26,085 nt of DNA, taken from the NCBI GenBank assembly GCA_934095965.1, contig CAKOKR010000020.1, forward strand, positions 1 through 26,085, read 5' to 3'. Each line of letters starts with the position of its first letter. Position 1 is the stretch's first letter. Shown here in pieces: positions 7,639 through 14,307 of this stretch. This DNA is from an uncultured Bacilli bacterium (GTDB taxonomy: Bacteria > Bacillota_I > Bacilli_A > RF39 > UBA660). Both the position numbers and the translations under genes were made by a program. Under the pieces are notes generated by a model. The model was not told where the DNA came from. It made no database searches and worked only from the letters and a program-made list of their open reading frames with translations.

Positions 7639-7667
7639 TTGACTTATAAACCATCATATGCTAGAAT
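7639..7667 (+). promoter_or_regulatory. sigma-A promoter of the sigma-like gene
   Basis: TTGACT (7639-7644), 17 bases ending TGC, TAGAAT (7662-7667): a near-consensus -35 plus extended -10. Confidence 0.7.
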
Positions 7668-7694
7668 AAACCCAAGTAAACGAGGAATTTTATA

Positions 7695-8435
7695 ATGAAA
7701 AAAGCTGAAGAATTAAAACTATTTAAAGAATATGCAAACGGAGATAATGAAGCATATGAAACATTGACAAAATATTTTTTACATGAAGTTATATCAATTG
7801 CTAATGAATTTCACAAACTATATAGTGATATACCTATGGAAGATTTAATCCAAGAAGGAGCTATTGGTTTAATAAAAGCGATGCCAATTTATATAAAAAA
7901 TCCAAATACTTATGGAAGATTTCGTGGTATGGCTCGCGAAAAAATAAAATCAAGTTTAATTTATTTTATATCAAAGCAAAATGAAGTATTAGAAACACGT
8001 CAAGAAATAGAAAAAAGAGTTTCTAAAAAAAATTACAAAGATTTAAAAACAATAAATATTAATAAGCTAAATCAAAATACAACTTATTATAGTGATTCAT
8101 TCATAGAAAATATCATGACTAAATCAATTATTGATGAAATATTAAAAATAATGAATGAAAATTCTTTCTTTAGTGAAAATAGAAAACAAGTATTAATGCA
8201 TATCTATGGAATTAACAATTGTGAGGTTTTAACTCAAACAGAACTAGCATCATTACTTGGAATTACCACAACTAGAATACAACAACTTGATGAAGAAAAC
8301 ATTGAAAAACTAAAAGAATTATTTGTTCAAAAAGAATTTGAATGGTTACTTAATTTAACTGATAAAATACCTTTAGAAGATTTATATAAAGAATTTAAAA
8401 GTACATACCCTACTTTAGTTTTAACCAAAAAATAA
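7695..8435 (+). CDS. sigma-70 family RNA polymerase sigma factor, atypical
   Basis: A 246-residue protein. Region 2 spans about 15-95, with the core-binding motif MEDLIQEGAIGLIKA at 48-62. Region 4 spans about 165-210, with the helix-turn-helix LTQTELASLLGITTTRIQQL. Regions 1 and 3 are not recognisable. The segment that normally reads FSTYAxWWIRxAI (regions 2.3-2.4, melting and -10 recognition) appears as GRFRGMAREKIKSSLIYFI, so the aromatic residues are largely lost. It should direct RNA polymerase to a special promoter set, or act as a sigma-like regulator. It sits between rluB and the dacB-spmA-spmB operon and overlaps spmB by 15 bases at the 3' end. The place suggests a link to sporulation or envelope genes. 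I cannot name it as sigma-F, E, G or K. Confidence 0.82.
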   Translation: MKKAEELKLFKEYANGDNEAYETLTKYFLHEVISIANEFHKLYSDIPMEDLIQEGAIGLIKAMPIYIKNPNTYGRFRGMAREKIKSSLIYFISKQNEVLETRQEIEKRVSKKNYKDLKTININKLNQNTTYYSDSFIENIMTKSIIDEILKIMNENSFFSENRKQVLMHIYGINNCEVLTQTELASLLGITTTRIQQLDEENIEKLKELFVQKEFEWLLNLTDKIPLEDLYKEFKSTYPTLVLTKK

Positions 8436-8942
8436 TGAAGATAAAATAAAAGCAACAGTTATTCCAATTAAATCAGCAATTAAACCAACACCTAAAGAAT
8501 ATCTTATTTTTTTAACACCTACTGAACCAAAATACAAAGCTAAAACATAAATCGTAGTATCTGTACAACCTTGTAAAACACTTGCTAGTCTTCCTGCATA
8601 TGAATCAGGTCCATAATTTATAAAAATATCATTCATTATAGCTAATGTGGCAGTTCCACTAATAGGTCTAAGTATTGCCATCGGAAGAATATCCAAAGGA
8701 ATATTAACAAACTCTAACAAAGGTTTAAAAACATCTAATACTTCATATACAAAATTACTATCTAAAAAAATATTAATAGCAAAAACCATTGCAACAACAT
8801 TTGGAAAAACACTTAAAGAAATTTGTAAACCTTCTTTAGCACCATCTAAAAATGAATCATACAAATTAACTTTTTTAATAAAACCATAAAAAACCACAAT
8901 AAATACAAAAAGAGGAATAACTACTTTAGATGCATAATTCAT
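8421..8942 (-). CDS. spmB: spore maturation protein B
   Basis: A 173-residue integral membrane protein of the nucleoside-recognition (Gate) domain family. Recognisable stretches are LSVFPNVVAMVFAINIF, LPMAILRPISGTATLAIMND and LQGCTDTTIYVLALYFGSVGVKK, the last two being hallmark SpmB segments. SpmA and SpmB are needed for full dehydration of the spore core in Bacillus. The ATG overlaps the spmA stop as ATGA, with GAGAGG upstream, so translation is coupled. The length is normal. It is the last gene of dacB-spmA-spmB and converges on the sigma-like gene. Confidence 0.93.
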   Translation of the reverse strand: MNYASKVVIPLFVFIVVFYGFIKKVNLYDSFLDGAKEGLQISLSVFPNVVAMVFAINIFLDSNFVYEVLDVFKPLLEFVNIPLDILPMAILRPISGTATLAIMNDIFINYGPDSYAGRLASVLQGCTDTTIYVLALYFGSVGVKKIRYSLGVGLIADLIGITVAFILSSLFFG

Positions 8943-9520
8943 TTTCTACCTCTCTTTCTAATAAAGTAATCAATTAATACTGCTCCAATACATGAACAAA
9001 ATGTAGCTATTGTACCAGGTATAATAATCTCAGATGGATTAAGGGAACCATGTGCAATTCTTAATGCTAAAACTGTTGTTGGAACTATTGTAACACCAGC
9101 TGTATTTAAAACTAAAAAAGTAATCATTGGTACACTTGCTGTATCTTTTTTTTCATTTATTTTTTGAAGTTCAACCATCGCCTTTAAACCAAAAGGTGTA
9201 GCAGCACTACCTAATCCCATCATATTCGCTGCAATATTTGATGCAATATAACCCAAAGATGGATCATCCTTTGGTACACTTGGAAAAAGTTTTGATAAAA
9301 CAGGTTCTAAAAATTTTGCAAACTTTTTTAGCATACCAGCATCTTCAGCTATTTTCATAATTCCAGACCACAACACAATAACTGGAAAAATAGATAACAT
9401 TAATTCTAAAGCTTTATTACCATTTATTAAAATACTTTCATTAATATTTCCAATATTACCAGTTAAAAAAGAATAAACAATACCAATAATTATCAAAGAA
9501 AACCAAATATAACTTACCAT
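8939..9520 (-). CDS. spmA: spore maturation protein A
   Basis: About 193 residues with several membrane segments and the SpmA motifs LMLSIFPVIVLWSGIMKIA, NIAANMMGLGSAATPFG and FLVLNTAGVTIVPTTV. It belongs to the same Gate family as SpmB and acts with it in spore core dehydration. I use the ATG at 9520 because AAAGG sits about ten bases upstream; the ATG at 9529 directly abuts that site. The gene overlaps the end of dacB by seven bases and spmB by four, giving a tightly coupled operon in the same order as Bacillus subtilis. Confidence 0.93.
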   Translation of the reverse strand: MVSYIWFSLIIIGIVYSFLTGNIGNINESILINGNKALELMLSIFPVIVLWSGIMKIAEDAGMLKKFAKFLEPVLSKLFPSVPKDDPSLGYIASNIAANMMGLGSAATPFGLKAMVELQKINEKKDTASVPMITFLVLNTAGVTIVPTTVLALRIAHGSLNPSEIIIPGTIATFCSCIGAVLIDYFIRKRGRK

Positions 9521-10593
9521 TTTAACCATTCCTTTAATTTAATCCACCATGATTTATGTTTTATATTATTTTCATTAACTTTAAGTAATATATCTTCAAC
9601 TCTAACTACTTTACCATTTAATTTTATAATTACTTTACCTACAACATCATTGTCTTTATTTCTTTTTTTATCATACATATTATAATCAATTTCTATTTTA
9701 TCTTTATCACTTAAAACAGATACATATATATCATTATTTAAATATAATGTATTATCTTTATACAGTTTTTCATTTTTTATTTTTATATTATTCTTATCTA
9801 AAACTTTAACACTTTTATATTTTCTAAATATTTCTTCATACATATTTTTATGATCTAAAAAATCATTCCCATCATTAAGTGTCACTATAACAACATTAAT
9901 ATTATTTCTACTTCCAGTGGTAACTAAAGTTCTTCGAGCTTTCTTAGTAAATCCCGTTTTACCTCCAGTTATATAATCTTCACTTAATAATAACTTATTT
10001 TTATTTGTCCAACTATATGTCTTATAATTTGTTTTAACTGTATACTTTTTAGTACCAAATATTTCTCTAAATATTTTATTTTTCATAGCATACTTTGTTA
10101 AAAGTGCCATATCTCTAGCAGTTGAGGTATTACCACTTCCATCATTTTCTTCTAAACCATGTGGATTTATAAAATAACTATTCTTCATTCCAATATCAGT
10201 TGCTAACTTATTCATAAGACTAGCAAATTTTTCATTGTTACCTGCAACATTTTTAGCTAAAACAACAGCAGCATCATTACCACTTCTAAGCATTAAACCA
10301 TATAATAAATCTTTAATAGTTAATTTTTCTCCAACTTCAATATATATAGCACTTCCATAAGCTTTTAAAACTTCATCACTTACTTCAACGTATTTATTAA
10401 TATCAACATTTTCAATAGTAACTATCGCCGTTAGTATTTTTGTAATACTAGCAATCAGCTTTTTATCATCAGCGTTTTTTTCATAATAAATAATATCATT
10501 ATCTAAATCATATGCAATATAACTTGATGCACTAATTGCAAAAACTTTTACTGGCACTAACAACAACACTAAAAAACAAAGTATTTTTTTCAT
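9514..10593 (-). CDS. dacB: D-alanyl-D-alanine carboxypeptidase, DacB/DacF type
   Basis: A 359-residue exported penicillin-binding protein of the S11 family. A signal peptide covers residues 1-19 or so. The active-site motifs are SITK (49-52), SGN (104-106) and KTG (212-214) in GGKTGFTKKARRTL, all intact. It removes the terminal D-Ala from peptidoglycan stem peptides outside the membrane. Together with SpmA/SpmB downstream it matches the Bacillus sporulation operon that adjusts spore cortex cross-linking. The C-terminal region, about 255-359, is less conserved and ends Trp/Lys-rich (WWIKLKEWLKW), a possible amphipathic membrane anchor. The ribosome binding site AAAGGGG is clear. The upstream promoter looks sigma-E-like, as expected for dacB. 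Confidence 0.92.
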   Translation of the reverse strand: MKKILCFLVLLLVPVKVFAISASSYIAYDLDNDIIYYEKNADDKKLIASITKILTAIVTIENVDINKYVEVSDEVLKAYGSAIYIEVGEKLTIKDLLYGLMLRSGNDAAVVLAKNVAGNNEKFASLMNKLATDIGMKNSYFINPHGLEENDGSGNTSTARDMALLTKYAMKNKIFREIFGTKKYTVKTNYKTYSWTNKNKLLLSEDYITGGKTGFTKKARRTLVTTGSRNNINVVIVTLNDGNDFLDHKNMYEEIFRKYKSVKVLDKNNIKIKNEKLYKDNTLYLNNDIYVSVLSDKDKIEIDYNMYDKKRNKDNDVVGKVIIKLNGKVVRVEDILLKVNENNIKHKSWWIKLKEWLKW

Positions 10594-10611
10594 ATGTTAC
10601 CCCTTTATTTA

Positions 10612-10640
10612 ACATTATGAATTTACATTTAAAAATATCC
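10612..10640 (-). promoter_or_regulatory. sigma-E-like promoter of dacB
   Basis: GGATATT (10640-10634), 14 bases, CATAATGT (10619-10612). The -35 matches KMATATT at six of seven positions, and the -10 keeps CATA...T. dacB of Bacillus is sigma-E-dependent. Confidence 0.5.
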
Positions 10641-10650
10641 ATGATAGAAT
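10622..10650 (+). promoter_or_regulatory. sigma-A promoter of the gene at 10674
   Basis: TTTACA (10622-10627), 17 bases ending TGA, TAGAAT (10645-10650): an extended -10. It interleaves with the opposing dacB promoter. Confidence 0.65.
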
Positions 10651-10673
10651 ATAATTAAGATGCAGGTGGTTTT

Positions 10674-11471
10674 ATGCGAAGTATTAACTTTTATTTAGCA
10701 AAATTAACTCATGATTTATTAAGTGATGAGAATATTTTTATGATTGAACCAGTTTTAATCAAAGAATTTAAAAAGTCTATTATAGTTTTAAATGAAAACT
10801 GGGAAATTTACGAAACAAAGTTTAAAGAAAATATTAAATTTGTTTTTAGTATTGATGAACAAATGATATTTACAATACTTGCTAGCAAATTAAAAATAGA
10901 ATTTTTAAATAAAGACCCAGAGTACTGTGGTGAACTTATAACAACATTATCACAATTTCAAAAAAGTCCATTAAATCTTGCAGATTATGCTAAAATTGTA
11001 CTTGATGAACCATTATATACAGCAATAATTAATACTGTTGCAATAAGTAACATATTTTGTTATCAAGAATTCTTTCAAATAATTTATCAAGATTTATATA
11101 CTCCAGATATGGATATTGAAACAAAAAATTATTTTTTAAGAAGTCTATATAAAGTTCAAAATAAAACATATAATATATTAGTAAATGATAATAATAATTT
11201 ATTTGAAATTTATAACATATTTTATAGAACTATGATTAAATGTAATCAAAATAAATATGTATTTTCTAATAAAGATTTTAGAGATCTAAAAACAATTCTT
11301 ATTATCCTTTATGGAAACAATGAAAACTTAAAAGAAAATTTAAAAGAACAAATAATAGATATAGAAAATAAATATAATTCTCCGGAAGCAATAATTAAAA
11401 GTGTTTTAAGAACACTAAATAATTTAAAACAAAATAAAAAAGAAAATGTTAGGAGACTATACCATGACTAA
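10674..11471 (+). CDS. unrecognised helical protein, paralogue A1
   Basis: A 265-residue soluble protein with no signal peptide or membrane segment and predicted mostly helical. Residues about 80-160 (IDEQMIFTILASKLKIEFL ... SPLNLADYAKIVLDEPLY) align with the next gene at HTILAYKLGINYL ... SPYNLHKYATNLLNKSIY, so the two are tandem paralogues. AGGTGG lies four bases before the ATG. The gene overlaps A2 by eight bases, so translation is coupled. I do not recognise the family. It is transcribed away from dacB and towards a second tandem paralogue pair on the minus strand. Confidence 0.8.
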   Translation: MRSINFYLAKLTHDLLSDENIFMIEPVLIKEFKKSIIVLNENWEIYETKFKENIKFVFSIDEQMIFTILASKLKIEFLNKDPEYCGELITTLSQFQKSPLNLADYAKIVLDEPLYTAIINTVAISNIFCYQEFFQIIYQDLYTPDMDIETKNYFLRSLYKVQNKTYNILVNDNNNLFEIYNIFYRTMIKCNQNKYVFSNKDFRDLKTILIILYGNNENLKENLKEQIIDIENKYNSPEAIIKSVLRTLNNLKQNKKENVRRLYHD

Positions 11472-12249
11472 GATAAAAACATTAACAAATTTTAATATTA
11501 ATATACATAAGCTACAAAACTATGTTAACAAACTTTACGAGGGTGAAAATGCTAATGAAGTTTTACTTATTATGTTTAATTCCATTATTAATGCATATCC
11601 AAATAAAGATTGGATGAATCTTGAAGATGTGTTTTTTATTAATTTACCAACAGATAATGTTGAACAACTAATCGTACATACAATACTTGCTTATAAACTT
11701 GGAATAAATTATTTAACTACACCATGCATTATTCAAAATGATTTAGAAAACACATTAATTAATAGTAAAACTAGTCCATATAATTTACATAAATATGCAA
11801 CAAATCTTTTAAATAAATCTATTTATGATTTAACAATTTATGCATATGAAAATCATTTAATAAAGCCAAGACATATTTATAAAATAATAACAGATCAATT
11901 TGAGTTAGATAATATAAATATTAAGGAAGCAACCAAAACAATTCAAAGTTTTATTAAAGAACATGAAATAAAAATATTTAATGGCAATTATTATTTTTTC
12001 AATATTTACAAATGCCTAAAAAAATTAACAACACTAAGTTTTTATCCAGAAGATACATCTGCGATTGACTTAATACCATTATTTAATACAATTGAAAATG
12101 AAGAAACAAAGAAAAGAATACAAGATGATTTTGCAAGTATAGAAAATAGTAATAAACCATTGATTCAAAAAATAGAAGATTCTATTGTGGTAGCACATCA
12201 TTATTCATATGACTTACCTCTTGCAAAAAAAAGAGAACCAAAAGACTGA
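11464..12249 (+). CDS. unrecognised helical protein, paralogue A2
   Basis: 261 residues from the ATG at 11464, with AGGAG (11451-11455) eight bases upstream; the ATG at 11446 lies before that site and is rejected. It shares with A1 the core TILAxKLxIxxL, then SPxNLxxYAxxxLxxxxY, and an ending helix with paired Glu/Lys. Identity is low, so the duplication is old. There are no membrane segments. The last residues (KKREPKD) and the stop are encoded within the long hairpin at 12231-12295. The family is unknown. Being paired and coupled, A1 and A2 may form a heteromer, which is inference. Confidence 0.8.
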   Translation: MTKIKTLTNFNINIHKLQNYVNKLYEGENANEVLLIMFNSIINAYPNKDWMNLEDVFFINLPTDNVEQLIVHTILAYKLGINYLTTPCIIQNDLENTLINSKTSPYNLHKYATNLLNKSIYDLTIYAYENHLIKPRHIYKIITDQFELDNINIKEATKTIQSFIKEHEIKIFNGNYYFFNIYKCLKKLTTLSFYPEDTSAIDLIPLFNTIENEETKKRIQDDFASIENSNKPLIQKIEDSIVVAHHYSYDLPLAKKREPKD

Positions 12250-12295
12250 TACTTATTTCAACAAAGTATCAGTTTGTTCTTTTATTGGTTCTTTT
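12231..12295. terminator. long imperfect hairpin at the A2/B2 convergent junction
   Basis: The core is ACTGATACTT (12245-12254) with AAGTATCAGT (12264-12273), a perfect 10-bp stem. Outside it AAAAG (12240-12244) pairs with CTTTT (12279-12283), and AAGAGAACC (12231-12239) with GGTTCTTTT (12287-12295, one G-T). Two one-sided bulges of 5 and 3 bases separate the stems. Both stop codons (12247-12249 and 12255-12253) are inside. It probably terminates transcription from both sides. Confidence 0.75.
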
Positions 12296-14307
12296 GGAAT
12301 TTTTCTTATTACTTCTTCGGTAACAATATCAATTATCTTATCTAAAGGCAATCTTTGGTTTATTCTTTTAACTATTTTACTAACATTAATTGTTAAGTAA
12401 TCTATTCTCTTGTTTTTAAATGCTAAATTATAATAACTTTTTAAAATAAATAATACATCACCATCATTATTATTAAAATTTGAATAAAACATACTACGAA
12501 TTAATATTCTTAATTTTTTACGATTATGTAAAATAATTGAGTTTTCAAAATTTTCAAATACTATTTTTTCAACTTTTGAATAAACAAATAACTCTTCAAG
12601 AAAGGGATTTATATTTATTATAGATTTAACAGGTACATTAATAGTAACAGATTTTAAAGTCTCACTATTTAAATGAAAGTCCATTCCACAGCACTTAACA
12701 AGATTTTTATATGGTTCACCTACACTAAAATCAAGACACTCCAACTCTTTATTTACATAAAAAGGTGTATAATAATTAACATTCTTAACAGAAAATAATT
12801 CTTGATAAAATTTTATTTTATCCATTTCATGATGTGAATAAAAACTAAGACCATGATTTTGAAAGTTTGCTATTTTCATTTCATCATATAAATATTGTTC
12901 AAATTTATATTTTGGAATAGTACAAAATAATTGAAATAACAAAAATAAATTATTATAACCAACACATAAACCTTTTATTTGCTCAAGTGTCAAGCAAAAA
13001 ATTTTTTCAGTTTTAAAAGATTCTTGTGATTTCAAAAGTTTTATATCTTCATAAGTAAAATTTAATTGATGATAAAATAATCTAAATAAAGTTAAAAGAG
13101 ATATTTTGTCTTCGAAAGTATATGTATAAGTACTTTGTTCAACAATTGGGAACCTTTTAGTTTCTACCTTAATTTTTTCAAAAATTCTAGTTTCATTGTA
13201 TTGAAAACCAAATATCAAATAAAGTTTCAATGGATTACTCAATATATCTTTCATATCATATCCATTTTCAGTTTTTAGAATTTTTTGAATAATATCAAAA
13301 GTCTCATTTTCATACTTATATTTACTTTTATTTAGATATTCAATTATCTTAGTTTCAAAAAATGAAAACTCAAGTTCATTCATTTTATCAATATTTATAA
13401 AATCAGACTTATAATTATCATGATAAAACATGTTAGTTAAAATATCAAATTTAATATTAACTAACTCTTTAAGTAAATCACTAACATCTTTATTTGTAAA
13501 GGTTTTATATGCAATAACTTTATTTATTAAGTCATTTACTAAGTAACTATTATTGTATTTATGTATATTTGGTATATCTTGCTTTACACTATTTACAACA
13601 TCATGAGTGACAAAATATTTTTCAAGAAGTATTTCCATGTAAACAATACTTTCTATATTTACATTTTCATTATTGTAAGTAATGTCAAATAATCTAAGAT
13701 ACTCTTTTAACATATTACATCTTTTAGTTAAAAATTCATCGGTATTATCAATCATTTTAATGTTTGATGCATCTATTAATTTTAGATATGTACCTATTTC
13801 TAAGTTTACTGCATTCATATTACTATTTACAATAACAAGTTCATATATAATTTTATTTATTCTTTCATTTATGGCACATCTTTTGTTATTACTTAAGAAT
13901 ATTTTTTTATTTATGTCTTTCAACACTTTCCATTTTATAAATAATTTATCTTTGTAATCATTTAGTTCCATCATGTAATACTTTAATTTACAAATTATTA
14001 TTTTTAAATCAATGTTGTTTCTTTTTGCATTGTTATTTACGGAATCAAGAATGTTATCAAGCTCTAAAATTAATCTAGTTATATTATTGATATGTAAATT
14101 TATATCTTCATTTATTGTTATATCAACGGAAGTTAAACTTCTTTTTTCATTTAATACTTTGGTGTATTCCTTATAGTATTTTTGATATTCTTTAGAGTGT
14201 TCATTATAAAATGAAGATGAAGGTATTTTAATGAAATCTTGCAAATTAACAAGATTAACATTATTAGATTTTAAAGAATTTTTAAATAACCAATTAAATA
14301 ATTTCAT
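12253..14307 (-). CDS. unrecognised large protein, paralogue B2
   Basis: 684 residues starting MKLFNWLFKN, the same ten as B1. Residues about 25-200 align well with B1 (KEYQKYYKEY; YKDKLFIKWKVL; KRCAINERINKI) and look helical. The middle is variable. The C-terminal 200 residues contain beta-rich, LRR-like lines (LKSVTINVPVKSIININP; EKIVFENFENSIILHNRKK). There is no signal peptide or clear membrane span; the N-terminal hydrophobic decapeptide may be an amphipathic membrane-binding helix. The ATG overlaps the B1 stop by one base (TAATG), with GAGG upstream, so translation is coupled. I do not recognise the family. Confidence 0.8.
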   Translation of the reverse strand: MKLFNWLFKNSLKSNNVNLVNLQDFIKIPSSSFYNEHSKEYQKYYKEYTKVLNEKRSLTSVDITINEDINLHINNITRLILELDNILDSVNNNAKRNNIDLKIIICKLKYYMMELNDYKDKLFIKWKVLKDINKKIFLSNNKRCAINERINKIIYELVIVNSNMNAVNLEIGTYLKLIDASNIKMIDNTDEFLTKRCNMLKEYLRLFDITYNNENVNIESIVYMEILLEKYFVTHDVVNSVKQDIPNIHKYNNSYLVNDLINKVIAYKTFTNKDVSDLLKELVNIKFDILTNMFYHDNYKSDFINIDKMNELEFSFFETKIIEYLNKSKYKYENETFDIIQKILKTENGYDMKDILSNPLKLYLIFGFQYNETRIFEKIKVETKRFPIVEQSTYTYTFEDKISLLTLFRLFYHQLNFTYEDIKLLKSQESFKTEKIFCLTLEQIKGLCVGYNNLFLLFQLFCTIPKYKFEQYLYDEMKIANFQNHGLSFYSHHEMDKIKFYQELFSVKNVNYYTPFYVNKELECLDFSVGEPYKNLVKCCGMDFHLNSETLKSVTINVPVKSIININPFLEELFVYSKVEKIVFENFENSIILHNRKKLRILIRSMFYSNFNNNDGDVLFILKSYYNLAFKNKRIDYLTINVSKIVKRINQRLPLDKIIDIVTEEVIRKIPKEPIKEQTDTLLK
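14279..14307. repeat. 29-base exact repeat, copy at the start of B2
   Basis: 29 bases identical to 16261-16289, covering the first codons (MKLFNWLFKN) of both paralogues. The rest of the two genes has no comparable nucleotide identity that I can see. Confidence 0.85.

Noticed and set aside
8647..8889. Plus-strand frame inside spmB
   Set aside because: It is a shadow of a strongly conserved minus-strand gene.
12209..12400. Hydrophobic 63-codon plus-strand frame across the A2/B2 junction
   Set aside because: It lies over the hairpin and the antisense of B2; its hydrophobicity comes from the complement of Lys/Ile/Asn-rich codons.
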